DNA of 60,130 bases from Ruminococcus sp. Phil15 (GTDB lineage: Bacteria > Bacillota > Clostridia > Oscillospirales > Ruminococcaceae). Made by a program: the position numbers and the translations under genes. The notes under the pieces are model-generated. The model ran no database searches. It was not told where the DNA came from and saw only the letters and a list, made by a program, of their open reading frames with translations. This document shows, in pieces, positions 7,445 to 16,812 of the stretch. Location of the stretch: contig MSHC01000016.1 of the NCBI GenBank assembly GCA_001940995.1, forward strand, positions 1 to 60,130, read 5' to 3'. Numbering within the stretch: position 1 is the stretch's first letter; each line of letters starts with the position of its first letter.

Positions 7445-8011
7445 TTAGTCCTGCTTTTTATATAGGACCTTTTGCGCTACGTCGATGCGCTCATAGCTGA
7501 TTTTGAAGCAGATATGGCACACTACGATACTGAGGACAGGCAGGATTGCGAAAACGACAAGGTAGTCCGCCGGAATAGCGGAAGCTTTTACGTCACCGCC
7601 TGCAAAAAGGTCCAAAATCGGAAGATATGGGGCATTTATAAGCCTGAACCAGCCAAAGAAGTTACCTACTGCGCCGAGCTTCGAGAGGATAAGGAAAATG
7701 TATGTAACATAATACGGGATAATAGAAACTATGCCCAAGGCTATGCCGTGCTTGGGACAGGGCTTTTTCTCGTGGAGTCTTACGTTTCCACCCATTTTTC
7801 CGCCTAACTTGAGGCAATAGTCGGCATAGAGGCACAGCATACAGCCTAGTGTACAGAAGCCGAAGATGATATTTGCAAATACTCCCATACCCTGCTTTGC
7901 AACGACATAGAAAAGTGCAAAGCTAAGACCGATAAGCTCAGAGCCTAAGAGCCTTGCCAGAATATTGAGATAGGATTTTTTCTTTAGCTGAGAATTGTTG
8001 AGAAGTGCCAT
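7445..8011 (-). CDS. Membrane protein of unknown function
   Basis: A 188-aa protein. The start at 8011 (MALLNNSQLKKKSYLN) is preceded by AAAGGACAG; the frame is open 76 codons further but that part lacks a ribosome site and overlaps the next gene. About five hydrophobic segments are visible: LIGLSFALFYVVAKQGMG, IIFGFCTLGCMLCLYADY, GIALGIVSIIPYYVTYIFLI, a segment near NFFGWFRLINAPYLPIL, and YLVVFAILPVLSIVVCHI. A cytosolic or external loop holds KKPCPKHG. I do not recognise the family. It converges with the 57-aa gene and diverges from the 71-aa gene. Confidence 0.75.
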   Translation of the reverse strand: MALLNNSQLKKKSYLNILARLLGSELIGLSFALFYVVAKQGMGVFANIIFGFCTLGCMLCLYADYCLKLGGKMGGNVRLHEKKPCPKHGIALGIVSIIPYYVTYIFLILSKLGAVGNFFGWFRLINAPYLPILDLFAGGDVKASAIPADYLVVFAILPVLSIVVCHICFKISYERIDVAQKVLYKKQD

Positions 8012-8111
8012 TTTAAACTGTCCTTTCGGGGCTTTTGGAATGTTTTTATAGGGATATGTCTTTAAAAATTGCAGACAATACTTTTTGTAGAGATAAGAAA
8101 GGGAAAACAAT

Positions 8112-8327
8112 ATGGAACAGAACCGATACAGCTTCGTTTCTTCCGATGGGACAAAGATATACCATCCGAGAAGCTCAACTAGGGTGAGAGATCTAAGCGA
8201 AGTTATACCTGAGGGTGAAACAAACACCATTACCGACAACTACACTGCAACAAACGGCAGGGTTTACAATGTAAGCGAGGATAACATAGTCCTTGCAAAG
8301 CATGAGGTTGACGATAATAGGAAATAG
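8112..8327 (+). CDS. Small soluble protein, unknown
   Basis: A 71-aa hydrophilic protein, preceded by AGAAAGGG about 7 nt before the ATG and followed 3 nt later by a strong terminator hairpin, which supports a real short transcription unit. It starts MEQNRYSFVSSDGTKIYHPR and contains NTITDNYTATNGRVYNVSED, suggesting a small beta-rich fold. There is no signal peptide, membrane segment or cysteine. No family recognised. Confidence 0.6.
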   Translation: MEQNRYSFVSSDGTKIYHPRSSTRVRDLSEVIPEGETNTITDNYTATNGRVYNVSEDNIVLAKHEVDDNRK

Positions 8328-8330
8328 CTG

Positions 8331-8367
8331 AAAGGGTGGTAGCAGTCAAAATTGCTGCCGCCCTTTT
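8331..8367 (+). terminator. Terminator between the 71-aa gene and hydF
   Basis: AAAGGGTGGTAGCA (8331-8344) pairs with TGCTGCCGCCCTTTT (8353-8367) with one G-T and one mismatch; TTTT follows on the plus strand. The hydF stop codon overlaps its far edge, so it may serve both strands. Confidence 0.75.
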
Positions 8368-9544
8368 ACATATTAAAAGGTTCGAGCGATCTTTCCAGAA
8401 TCCCGTTCATATATGCGATAAGTATTCCGTAATTTGTCATAGGTACGTTCTGGGTTTTTGCCGACTTATAGCGGTAGGCTACCTCACGCTCTGTTAGCAT
8501 ACAGCCGCCGCAATGGACGACGAGCTTATACCCGGAGAGGTCGTTTGGAAACTCTGTACCGCTTGTGAAATCAAATTTAAGCTCTTTTCCCGTATGCTTT
8601 GTTATCCAAGCAGGGAGCTTTACCGTTCCAATGTCGCCGCACTGTCTATGGTGGGTGCAGCCCTCGGAGATAAGCACTTTATCGCCGTTACATAGCCTGT
8701 CGATCGACATAGCCGATGCTGCGGCGGAATTTAAGATTCCCTTATATCTTGCCATAAGGATTGAAAACGATGTGAGGGGAATGCTCCTGTCAAGCGTTGC
8801 GGACACCTTGCCGAAAGCCTGCGAGTCGGTAATTACAAGCTTTGGCGGCTTTTTAAGATTTCCGACGGTATCGCTGAGCGTTTCAGGCTGGCAGGCCACT
8901 GCTGCTATTTTACAGTCGAGAGCTTCACGCAAAACCTGCTGCTGCGGGAGAATAATTCTTCCCTTTGGCGCAGATTCGTCTATCGGGATAACGAGAACGA
9001 CCGTGTCGCCTTTTTCGACTATATCGCTGATAAGTACACGTTTTTCACCGTCGGGAATTGCTAAGGTGATGGCTTTTTTCAGCTCGTCTATTCCCTTGCC
9101 TGTTGACGATGAGACTGCAATTTCGCCGTTCTCCGCTGCATAGTCGTCTGTCAAATCGGCTTTTGTACGGACTATAACAAGAGGAATTTCCATACTGCGG
9201 ATTTTGTTGATTATCTCGGTATCTTCGGACGTTTTGCTTTCGGATACCGGTATTGCATAGACTGCGATATCGGTTTTTGCAAGCTGGGAAACGGAACGCT
9301 CTACTCTCATTTTTCCAAGCTCGCCTGTATCGTCTATTCCTGCTGTGTCGGTAATGACAACGGGACCGAGCGGCAAAAGCTCCATTGCCTTTGATACAGG
9401 GTCGGTCGTTGTGCCTGCGACTTCGGACACGATTGCGATATTCTGCGAGGTAAGGGCGTTTATGAGGCTTGATTTTCCTGCGTTTCGTCTGCCGAAAATT
9501 CCGATATGTATTCTGTTTGCCGATGGAGTCGAATTAAGGCTCAT
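8366..9544 (-). CDS. hydF: [FeFe]-hydrogenase maturation GTPase HydF
   Basis: A 392-aa protein. It is the GTPase and scaffold on which the 2Fe subcluster of [FeFe]-hydrogenase is built before transfer to the apo-enzyme. The Ras-like domain has the P-loop GRRNAGKSS (18-26), switch TTTDP (45-49) and DTAG (66-69). The C-terminal iron-sulfur motif is complete: Cys296-x-His298 and His344-Cys345-x-x-Cys348. Length is normal for HydF. It lies 13 nt behind hydE; hydG is not in this window. No hydrogenase structural gene is nearby. Confidence 0.96.
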   Translation of the reverse strand: MSLNSTPSANRIHIGIFGRRNAGKSSLINALTSQNIAIVSEVAGTTTDPVSKAMELLPLGPVVITDTAGIDDTGELGKMRVERSVSQLAKTDIAVYAIPVSESKTSEDTEIINKIRSMEIPLVIVRTKADLTDDYAAENGEIAVSSSTGKGIDELKKAITLAIPDGEKRVLISDIVEKGDTVVLVIPIDESAPKGRIILPQQQVLREALDCKIAAVACQPETLSDTVGNLKKPPKLVITDSQAFGKVSATLDRSIPLTSFSILMARYKGILNSAAASAMSIDRLCNGDKVLISEGCTHHRQCGDIGTVKLPAWITKHTGKELKFDFTSGTEFPNDLSGYKLVVHCGGCMLTEREVAYRYKSAKTQNVPMTNYGILIAYMNGILERSLEPFNM

Positions 9545-9557
9545 ATTTCACTACCTC

Positions 9558-10574
9558 TTATACTGCTGTAAATCCAAGCTTTGACAGCTTTGTTTTAAGG
9601 TTCTGGATTGTTTTGACGGGGTCTGCATAGCCGGTTTCCTTATCGCAGATATTATATAGGCTGTCTGCTTCTTCGCTGTCGAGGGAAACCGTAACGACGT
9701 TCGCACCTGCCGCTACAGCCTTTTCCCTGCCCTTTTCATCAAGCAGGTCAAGAAGCTCGCTTGCTACGATATTTGCCTGCGGACAAAGCAGACGAAGCAC
9801 GGAAATTGTAAAGAGGGTTTTCTCGGCGCTTCCTGCCTTGAATTTTGCAAGCGGCGTATCCTTATGGGGGATAAACGGCGCGATGTCGATTGTATTTGGA
9901 GACATCTCCTGTATGTACAATATATCGGTTGAAAGCTTATCCGACTTCTTGAACGGTGCGCCTACCAGGAAGCCTGAGCCTGCGTTAAAGCCGACCTGCT
10001 TTAAATATGCAATTGAAATCTGTCTGTTGTCGATGGAGCTTGTGGGGCAGAGTCTTGAATAAACCTCTGCGTCTGCGGCTTCAAAGCGGAGAGTATAGCC
10101 TTTTACTCCGGCTCTGAAAAAGTTTAAATAGCTGCTGTACTTCTTTTCGCCCAATGCAAGCTCTATTACAGCGTCGGGATATTTTCCCTTGATTGATGTT
10201 ACTATATCGACAACGTCGTTATCCGATAGTTCCTCGCTTTCTCCGCCACGAAGCTCAAAATTTCTTATGCCGTTATCGTAGCCGAGCTTTACTCTGTCTA
10301 AAATTTCGTCCTTTGTGAGGGTGAATCTCTTGCAGCTAAGGTTTCCCTTTCTGATGCCGCAGAAGAAGCAGTCGCTTTTGCAGACGTTTGATATGGAAAC
10401 TGCGCCCTTGAGCGTTACCTTTCCGCTGAAAGAATCCGCCGAGGCTTTTCTTGCTTTGACAGAAATAAAGGAGTCAAGTCCTTCGTTCCGTTCATGCAAA
10501 AGCTCGGTAAGAGTTGCGTAGTCGATTGTTCTGTCTTTTGCAATTTTCGTGATTGTAGCAATATGGTTCGCCAT
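9558..10574 (-). CDS. hydE: [FeFe]-hydrogenase maturation radical SAM enzyme HydE
   Basis: A 338-aa protein of the biotin-synthase-like radical SAM family. Cys65, Cys69 and Cys72 in CKSDCFFC form the CX3CX2C site for the SAM-binding 4Fe-4S cluster, and RNFELRGGESEELSD carries the SAM-contact GGE motif. HydE acts on the organometallic product of HydG to help make the bridging dithiolate of the H-cluster. The extra C-terminal cluster of HydG is absent, which separates it from that paralogue. AAAGGAG precedes the start. Coupled to hydF (13 nt) and following an SDR gene (19 nt). Confidence 0.92.
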   Translation of the reverse strand: MANHIATITKIAKDRTIDYATLTELLHERNEGLDSFISVKARKASADSFSGKVTLKGAVSISNVCKSDCFFCGIRKGNLSCKRFTLTKDEILDRVKLGYDNGIRNFELRGGESEELSDNDVVDIVTSIKGKYPDAVIELALGEKKYSSYLNFFRAGVKGYTLRFEAADAEVYSRLCPTSSIDNRQISIAYLKQVGFNAGSGFLVGAPFKKSDKLSTDILYIQEMSPNTIDIAPFIPHKDTPLAKFKAGSAEKTLFTISVLRLLCPQANIVASELLDLLDEKGREKAVAAGANVVTVSLDSEEADSLYNICDKETGYADPVKTIQNLKTKLSKLGFTAV

Positions 10575-10593
10575 AGTTACATTCTCCTTTATG

Positions 10594-11331
10594 TTATATA
10601 CACATTCCGCCGTTTACCTTTAAAACGGCGCCTGTGATGTAGGATGATTTTTCGCTGACAAGAAAGCTTACGGCATCTGCTATATCCTGAGGCTTTCCTA
10701 TTCTGGAAAGGGGGATATTCTCGATTATATCGGAAATATCGGATTCAGACAGTCCAGCATTCATAGGGGTGTCAACAAGACCTGCTGTTATACAGTTGAC
10801 TCGTATTCCCGACAGCCCGACCTCTTTTGCTAGGGCTTTTGTAAAGCCTATGAGTCCTGCCTTTGCGGCTGAATAAACGACCTCGCATGATGCGCCGACC
10901 TCCCCCCACATTGAGGAAATATTGACGATATTGCCCTTCTTTTCGTTTATCATATCCGGCAGCACCGCTCTTGCGGCGTTCATTGCGCCGATGAGATTAC
11001 AGTTTATAATCTCGCTTATCTTACCGTCGGAAATATGCGTAAAGAGATTTATGTCGGCAAGTCCTGCGTTGTTTACAAGGACAGATACCCTGCCAAGCTC
11101 CTTTTTGCAGAATGAAAAGGAATTCCTGACGGACTCTGCATCTGCGACATCACAGCAGACCGCCACGGCATTTTGTCCGATGCTTTGGATTTCTCCTGCC
11201 GTTTCAAGCGCTTTGCTTTCCGAACTTTTATATCCGACCGCTACGTCATAGCCGTCCCTTGCAAGCGTAAGGCAGATTGCTTTTCCTATGCCGCCGCTGC
11301 CGCCCGTTACAAATGCAACGCCGAGTGACAC
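10594..11331 (-). CDS. Short-chain dehydrogenase/reductase, FabG-like
   Basis: A 245-aa classical SDR. It starts at a GTG (11331) with GAGG/AAGG upstream. Visible are the nucleotide loop VTGGSGGIGKAI (8-19), NNAG (about 88-91), the catalytic Ser in NISSMWG, and YSAAK with the Tyr/Lys pair; the C-terminus ends YITGAVLKVNGGMCI like FabG. NADPH-dependent 3-oxoacyl-ACP reductase is the closest match, but it sits between clpE and hydE and away from fatty-acid genes, so it could reduce another carbonyl. It overlaps nothing and is 19 nt from each neighbour. Confidence 0.85.
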   Translation of the reverse strand: MSLGVAFVTGGSGGIGKAICLTLARDGYDVAVGYKSSESKALETAGEIQSIGQNAVAVCCDVADAESVRNSFSFCKKELGRVSVLVNNAGLADINLFTHISDGKISEIINCNLIGAMNAARAVLPDMINEKKGNIVNISSMWGEVGASCEVVYSAAKAGLIGFTKALAKEVGLSGIRVNCITAGLVDTPMNAGLSESDISDIIENIPLSRIGKPQDIADAVSFLVSEKSSYITGAVLKVNGGMCI

Positions 11332-11350
11332 GCCCCTTCACCTCGCTTTC

Positions 11351-13636
11351 TTAAAGTGTATCTATAGTAAACTTACCGTCCCTTGCAGAAACGGAAATTC
11401 CGCATATTCCGCCCTCGCCGCTGTCGATGACTGCGTTTGCGATAAGGTCCTCGATTTCTTCTCTGATTACCCGTCTTATATCTCTTGCGCCGAGCTTTTT
11501 GCCGTACGCCTTTTTAGCGCAGAGCTTTGTTGCGTTATCGTCATAGACAAGCTTAATTCCCTTTTCAAGAAGCGGATCTTTCATTTCATCCAGCATAAGG
11601 GAAGCGATATCCGCATAGTTCTCCTCGGTGAGAGGGTTAAACACTACGATTTCGTCAACTCTTCCTAAAAACTCAGGGCGCAAAAACTGCGAGAGAGCTT
11701 TCATTGCTCTTTCCTTAGTGATGTCCGCCTCAGTTTTGTTAAATCCTACGCCTGTATCCTTATCGGTCGAACCTGCGTTTGAGGTCATAACGATAACCGT
11801 ATTTTCAAAGGAAACGCTTCTGCCCTGAGCATCGTTTACTCTGCCCTCATCTAAAATCTGGAGCATAATGTTCATAACGTCGGGGTGCGCCTTTTCGATT
11901 TCGTCAAAGAGGACAACCGAATACGGCTTCCTTCTGACCTTTTCTGTAAGCTGACCTGCGTCGTCATAGCCAACATATCCCGGAGGCGAGCCTATAAGTC
12001 TTGCGACTGTATGCTTCTCCATATACTCGGACATGTCTACTCTGATGATAGGCTCTGTTGCGTCGAACAGCTCCTCGCCCAGCACCTTTACAAGCTCGGT
12101 TTTTCCGACGCCTGTCGGACCTACGAATATAAAGCTTGCTGGTCTTATTCTCTTGGAGAGCCTTACTCTTGTGCGCTTGATTGCGGCGGCTACCTTTGCT
12201 ATTGCCTCGTCCTGACCTATGACACGCTTTTTGAGCGCCTCCTCAAGACCTCTTACCTTATCAAACTCGGTTTTAGAAATTTTATTTGCGAGGATACCCG
12301 TCCAAAGCTCGATTACCTTTGAGATATCCTCGTCGGTAACGCTGATGGTTGACGTCACCTTTTCAAGCTCAACAAGCTTGTTCTTTATTCTTTCAACCTC
12401 GACCTTTTCGGTTGCGATAGCTTCATAGTCGGGATTTTCTGAGGTTTCATATTCGGACAGCAAATCCTCGTGCTTTTTAAGCTCGGAATTGAGGTTATCG
12501 ACCATAGAGATTTCGGGGCATCTTATGCTTGCACAGGCACAGGCTTCATCGAGCAGGTCGATTGCCTTATCGGGCAGGAATCTGTCATTGATATATCTTT
12601 CCGACAAGACTGCACATTTTCTCAAAAGCTCGTCGGATATATGGACTCTGTGGTGAAGTTCATAATACTTTTTAATGCCCTGAAGCACCTTAACCGTATC
12701 CTCGACCGTCGGCTCTGTTACTGTTACAGGCTGAAAACGTCTTTCGAGTGCGGAGTCCTTTTCAATATGCTTTCGGTACTCTTTAAAGGTCGTTGCACCG
12801 ATTACCTGTATCTCGCCTCTTGAGAGTGCAGGCTTCATAATATTTGCGGCATTCATAGAGCCTTCGGAGCTGTCGCCTGCGCCGACAAGGTTATGCACCT
12901 CGTCTATAAACAGGATAATATTCCCCTGCTCAGTGACCTCGTCGATAAGCCCTTTGCATCTGCCCTCAAACTGACCTCTGAACTGAGTGCCTGCGACTAA
13001 GGCGGTGAGGTCAAGGAGATACAGCTCCTTATCCCTCAGATGAGGAGGCACTTCGCCGCTTGCTATTCTCTGGGCTATACCCTCTGCGATTGCGGTTTTA
13101 CCGACGCCCGGCTCGCCTATGAGACAAGGGTTATTCTTGGTTCTTCTGGACAATATCTGAACGACTCTTTCGATTTCCTTATCTCTGCCGATGATATTAT
13201 CCATTTTGCCCTCTCTTGCCTTTTCGGTAAGATTTGTACAGAACTTAGGAAGATATTTAAGCTCCTTATTTCGGGGCTTATTCTTCTTTTTATCCTTTTT
13301 CTTGGACGCATCGGCAGGCTCGTCTGCGGAGTCATTGTCATTGTTTGTGCCGCTGTTGCCCATAAGGTTTCCGAAAATTGAGCTTAAAAAGTTCGGCATT
13401 GTACCGTTTCCGCCAAGCTCAAAGTCGCCGTTTTCGGACATTTCTGTAAGCTGGTTTGCGTAGTCCTCAAACTCCTCCTCGTTGATGCCCATTTGCTTCA
13501 AATAGTCATCGACCTGAGAAATTCCAAGCTCCTTTGCGCAAACGAGGCAGAGTCCCTCGTTCTTCTTTTCGTTGCCGTTCATTGTTGTTATAAAAACCGC
13601 TGCTGGCCTTTTTTTGCATCTTGAACACATCATCAT
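11351..13636 (-). CDS. clpE: ClpE-type AAA+ unfoldase with N-terminal zinc finger
   Basis: A 761-aa Clp/Hsp100 ATPase. Cys4/Cys7 and Cys30/Cys33 form the N-terminal treble-clef zinc site that distinguishes ClpE from ClpC. A low-complexity Asn/Asp/Lys linker (about 95-125) follows, then D1 with Walker A GEPGVGKT and Walker B LFIDEVHN, a coiled middle segment (about 395-440), and D2 with GPTGVGKT and [16 protein letters not shown] in the loop after MTSNAGS is the tripeptide that docks on ClpP. Three consecutive ATGs follow AGGAG. Expected role: unfolding damaged proteins for ClpP. No CtsR/McsAB genes accompany it. Confidence 0.9.
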   Translation of the reverse strand: MMMCSRCKKRPAAVFITTMNGNEKKNEGLCLVCAKELGISQVDDYLKQMGINEEEFEDYANQLTEMSENGDFELGGNGTMPNFLSSIFGNLMGNSGTNNDNDSADEPADASKKKDKKKNKPRNKELKYLPKFCTNLTEKAREGKMDNIIGRDKEIERVVQILSRRTKNNPCLIGEPGVGKTAIAEGIAQRIASGEVPPHLRDKELYLLDLTALVAGTQFRGQFEGRCKGLIDEVTEQGNIILFIDEVHNLVGAGDSSEGSMNAANIMKPALSRGEIQVIGATTFKEYRKHIEKDSALERRFQPVTVTEPTVEDTVKVLQGIKKYYELHHRVHISDELLRKCAVLSERYINDRFLPDKAIDLLDEACACASIRCPEISMVDNLNSELKKHEDLLSEYETSENPDYEAIATEKVEVERIKNKLVELEKVTSTISVTDEDISKVIELWTGILANKISKTEFDKVRGLEEALKKRVIGQDEAIAKVAAAIKRTRVRLSKRIRPASFIFVGPTGVGKTELVKVLGEELFDATEPIIRVDMSEYMEKHTVARLIGSPPGYVGYDDAGQLTEKVRRKPYSVVLFDEIEKAHPDVMNIMLQILDEGRVNDAQGRSVSFENTVIVMTSNAGSTDKDTGVGFNKTEADITKERAMKALSQFLRPEFLGRVDEIVVFNPLTEENYADIASLMLDEMKDPLLEKGIKLVYDDNATKLCAKKAYGKKLGARDIRRVIREEIEDLIANAVIDSGEGGICGISVSARDGKFTIDTL

Positions 13637-13666
13637 ACTTGTAGCTTTTCTCCTTTCGGGTATTCG

Positions 13667-14530
13667 TTAGCAGAACACCTTGAACACAATTGTTTTCTCT
13701 ATAATTTCCTCGCTTAATACGTTGCTGGGTACCGAGCCGCCCTCAATTGCCATTTTTGCCGCCATACCGAGGACAACTAGGATAAGGACAGCTTCTGCAA
13801 GTCCGAAGATTGCACCGACAAACGAAACGCCTGTTGAAGCAACGGGAATAATCCTCATAACAGACAGCACCATAAGCACTACCTTTGCGACAAGGACGCC
13901 GATTATGAAAAGCAAGACTGTGCAGAGCGCCTTTAAGATCGGCTTGATTGCAGGCTGTGCAAGCTCTTTTTCAAGTCTTTTAGCGGCGCTTTTACTGTCT
14001 GAGTCAGAGAGCGCTTTGATAACATCTGACACCTTATTTTCCGAGCTGTCTACTATACTCTCAACGAGCTTTATGGCGTCTTCGGAATCGTCGCCGAGAT
14101 ATTCCTCAAGCTTTTCCTTACTCAGAAAAGAGTCTATGCTCTCATCGACATCTGACTTTGTAAGCTCTACGCCCTTTGATTTAGCTATGATTCTTATTTC
14201 CTCTCCTACTGTTTTATCTGAATTTGATATTTGCTCCAGATCCTTATCGGTTATTTTGATATCAAATTCTTTCTCTATCGTATTACGGATAGTTTCGATG
14301 TAGTTTCCGTCCTTCATATCCTCCTCAAACGCTTCTGTTATAGGCTCGCTTACAAACGAGTCATAAACGCCGTTGGATACGGGCTTTGCTAGGAGAAATG
14401 CGCAGCCTGCGGCGACGCCTATAACTATAAGGCCTCTTGCCGAGTGTGAAATTCCTCTTTTATAGCCTACTGCCGCAAACACTACTATGAGCAGCACTGC
14501 TACTACATCGAGAATTACATTCATTGTCAT
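13667..14530 (-). CDS. CvpA family membrane protein with large internal insert
   Basis: A 287-aa protein. N-terminal helices (about 5-50) carry DVVAVLLIVVFAAVGYKRGI followed by an SARG segment, typical of CvpA/colicin V production proteins. Two further helices occur at about 203-228 and 236-262. Between them lies a charged, mainly helical insert (about 58-195) much larger than in E. coli CvpA (162 aa), rich in Asp, Glu, Lys and Ser. CvpA family members act in envelope homeostasis; the exact role is unknown. It is 27-30 nt from its neighbours in the minus-strand run. Confidence 0.8.
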   Translation of the reverse strand: MTMNVILDVVAVLLIVVFAAVGYKRGISHSARGLIVIGVAAGCAFLLAKPVSNGVYDSFVSEPITEAFEEDMKDGNYIETIRNTIEKEFDIKITDKDLEQISNSDKTVGEEIRIIAKSKGVELTKSDVDESIDSFLSKEKLEEYLGDDSEDAIKLVESIVDSSENKVSDVIKALSDSDSKSAAKRLEKELAQPAIKPILKALCTVLLFIIGVLVAKVVLMVLSVMRIIPVASTGVSFVGAIFGLAEAVLILVVLGMAAKMAIEGGSVPSNVLSEEIIEKTIVFKVFC

Positions 14531-14557
14531 AAATCAATATTTCCTTTCAAACCAAAA

Positions 14558-15745
14558 CTACTCCTCGTTATTTAAAGCGAGCTTATATATATTGTCATAG
14601 TCTTTTGCATAGAGATTGCCGTCGATTACCACAAAGCTTGAATAATCTCCTGCGAGCTTATACTCGCCTGTTATGTCGCCCTCTCTTGAGAATATATACA
14701 TTTTATTATCTGTCAGCAGATAAATCATATCGTTTGCACAGGATAGCTGTATGCACTCGCCCTCGATAGTATGCTTCTTTATATCTGTATTCTGGGAGGA
14801 GGCTATTGTAATATCAAAGCTTCCGCTTACTACGCCCTTTTCTGCAACAACTGCGGAATATGGATCCATTGCGCTTGCGATAAGGCTCGTATCAAAATCG
14901 TACTGCGAGATCACCTCGCCGTTATTTTTCAGGTGTATAAGCCTTGTATCGGAAAGCGCCCAGAATGAATCGTCGTGTGAATACACTGTATCATAGAGCA
15001 TTGCGGGGATATTGTCGATTGAGAAAACAGGCTCGATCTGCGAAAAGCTCAGCGCTATAACAGAGCTTGAAAGCTCGCCTGCTGTCGCCTTGATGCAGGA
15101 TATGAGGCAGCCGTCGCCTGCGGCATTAAGCGTAAGGTCTGTAACTCTCTGCGTATTAGACCATAGGAATGCGTCCTTGCCCTTTTTATCGTACACGGTA
15201 AGATATGCTGCATATTTATCAGTTTGTGTAACCACTGCGGCATAGTCTGCAGAGCCTAATTTAGCAAGAATAATCTGCTCGGTGAACATTTTATCATATA
15301 CCTCGCCCTCGGCATTGATTGCCATAAGGCTGTATCCGCCCTTATCGTAAAGGAGCAGCATATCCGAACCTGCTGCGCCTATCGGATTTGCAAGCTTGTG
15401 CTGAATCGACTTCAGCGCCTTTCCTGCCTTATCGTAGACTATTACGTTAGTATCGGTAACAAGTGCGAGCTTATCCCCGAACGCATATATCTCGGAATAA
15501 TTTGTCTTTCCTATCGGGATAGTAAATTCGGTATCGCTTGAAACCTCGCTTCCGCTGTCGTCTTTTCCCGTGATGCCCTTTATTGTATCACGGAGCTTTG
15601 GAAGCCAAGCTTCGCTTGTCAGCACTACTGCCAGTAATATGCAGGCTATCGCAGTAACCGAGATAAGTCTACGAAGCTTCTTTTTTCTTTTCTGCTGCTT
15701 TCTGGCTCTCCTTATATCTGTCTGGTAGGTTTTTTCCTTTGCCAT
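14558..15745 (-). CDS. DUF5711-like membrane-anchored beta-propeller protein
   Basis: A 395-aa protein. The ATG at 15745 is used because AAAGGAG lies 8 nt upstream; the in-frame ATG at 15763 overlaps that ribosome site. A very basic cytosolic start (about 10-32) precedes one transmembrane helix (about 33-50, LISVTAIACILLAVVLTSE), then a beta-rich outside domain with repeated short strands such as KLALVTDTNVIVYDKAGKAL and MIYLLTDNKMYIFSREGD, resembling propeller blades. This matches the uncharacterised DUF5711 family as I remember it. It lies between truA and cvpA. Confidence 0.7.
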   Translation of the reverse strand: MAKEKTYQTDIRRARKQQKRKKKLRRLISVTAIACILLAVVLTSEAWLPKLRDTIKGITGKDDSGSEVSSDTEFTIPIGKTNYSEIYAFGDKLALVTDTNVIVYDKAGKALKSIQHKLANPIGAAGSDMLLLYDKGGYSLMAINAEGEVYDKMFTEQIILAKLGSADYAAVVTQTDKYAAYLTVYDKKGKDAFLWSNTQRVTDLTLNAAGDGCLISCIKATAGELSSSVIALSFSQIEPVFSIDNIPAMLYDTVYSHDDSFWALSDTRLIHLKNNGEVISQYDFDTSLIASAMDPYSAVVAEKGVVSGSFDITIASSQNTDIKKHTIEGECIQLSCANDMIYLLTDNKMYIFSREGDITGEYKLAGDYSSFVVIDGNLYAKDYDNIYKLALNNEE

Positions 15746-15774
15746 AAAGCCGTCTCCTTTCATTTTCGGTATTC

Positions 15775-16509
15775 CTAATAGAAAACCTTGTTGAGGTACA
15801 GACCCTGCGGAGGAACTGTAACTCCTGCTTTTGTTCTGTCACGCACTTCAAAGAGGTGCGGTATATCTTCGGGCGTCAGCTTGCCCTCGTTTACATAGAG
15901 GAGCGTGCCGACAATTATTCTTACCATATTATAGAGGAATCCGTCTGCCGATATCCTGACATATATCATATCGTCCTGACGCTCTACTGTACAGGAATAA
16001 ACTGTACGGGTAGTGTTTTCCTTGTCGCAATCGGCACAGCAGAAGCTTTTGAAGTCGTGCGTGCCGACAAATTTTTCTGCGGCTTTCTGCAAAAGCTTCT
16101 CGTCAATCGGCAATGCGTAACGATATGCCCTGCTGTGGATAAATGGATTTTTACCTCTGCTGTTATGTATTAGGTACTCGTACTCCTTGCCCTTACAGTT
16201 ATATCTTGCATGGAAGTCGCTTTCGCACTCCTCGCAGGATTTAAATGCGATATCGGGAGGAAGCATATTATTCATACCTCTTACTATTCCCTCGCACGGT
16301 ATAGCGTTTTTTATATCGAAGCTTAAAACAAACTCTCTTGCATGGACGCCTGTATCCGTTCTCGAACAGCCGTTTACGGATATTTTTTCGCCTGTAAGCG
16401 TGAAGAGTGCGTCCTCGATAGCCTGCTGTACCGTATAGGCGTTATCCTGCCTTTGGAAGCCGTGGTAGGCTGACCCGTCGTAGCAGGCGACTGCTTTAAT
16501 TCTTCTCAT
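15775..16509 (-). CDS. truA: tRNA pseudouridine(38-40) synthase
   Basis: A 244-aa enzyme that isomerises uridines 38, 39 and 40 in the anticodon arm of tRNAs. YDGSAYHGFQRQ near the N-terminus and SRTDTGVHAREF, with the catalytic Asp, are TruA signatures; FLYNMVRIIVGTLLYVNEGK is the conserved C-terminal segment. There is no Shine-Dalgarno site; its ATG overlaps the stop of the preceding 94-aa gene (TAATG), so translation is probably coupled. Confidence 0.96.
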   Translation of the reverse strand: MRRIKAVACYDGSAYHGFQRQDNAYTVQQAIEDALFTLTGEKISVNGCSRTDTGVHAREFVLSFDIKNAIPCEGIVRGMNNMLPPDIAFKSCEECESDFHARYNCKGKEYEYLIHNSRGKNPFIHSRAYRYALPIDEKLLQKAAEKFVGTHDFKSFCCADCDKENTTRTVYSCTVERQDDMIYVRISADGFLYNMVRIIVGTLLYVNEGKLTPEDIPHLFEVRDRTKAGVTVPPQGLYLNKVFY

Positions 16510-16793
16510 TATTTAAGCTTTATTTTAGTGATGCTTTCGATACGGACAATTTCGGTTGCTGTTTCCTTTTTTCTAAAGGAAGTAAATTTTACCCATTCCT
16601 CATCGACATCTTCTATACGACATTCGGTTTCGCCAAAGTCGGTATCAAGCGACAAATAGCAATCTCTTCCTACTAATGATTTCAAAACCGGTGACACTTC
16701 CATTTCATCCTTTCCTAATGCTGTTTCAAGTCTTTTAATCCGTTTTTCATGATTTTTAAGCTTATCGTCCTGGTCAAAATCCGCAAAACTCAT
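16509..16793 (-). CDS. 94-aa protein: coiled coil plus Sm-like domain, unknown
   Basis: The ATG at 16793 follows AGGAGG by 7 nt. Residues about 8-24 (DKLKNHEKRIKRLETALG) form a short charged coiled coil. Residues about 48-94 read as five beta strands: VGRDCYLSLDTDFG, TECRIEDVDEEWVKFTSF and EIVRIESITKIKLK. This pattern (aspartate before a buried strand, ending in an I-x-x-I-x-x-I strand) resembles the Sm/LSm or SH3-like fold; this is an inference from pattern only. It is placed between ecfT (19 nt) and truA (1-nt overlap). Confidence 0.75.
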   Translation of the reverse strand: MSFADFDQDDKLKNHEKRIKRLETALGKDEMEVSPVLKSLVGRDCYLSLDTDFGETECRIEDVDEEWVKFTSFRKKETATEIVRIESITKIKLK

Positions 16794-16812
16794 TTTTATC
16801 CTCCTAAAAAGG

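Noticed and set aside
7445-8239. 264-aa version of the membrane protein
   Set aside because: The first 76 codons have no ribosome site and lie over the 71-aa gene on the opposite strand; the start at 8011 has AAAGGA upstream.
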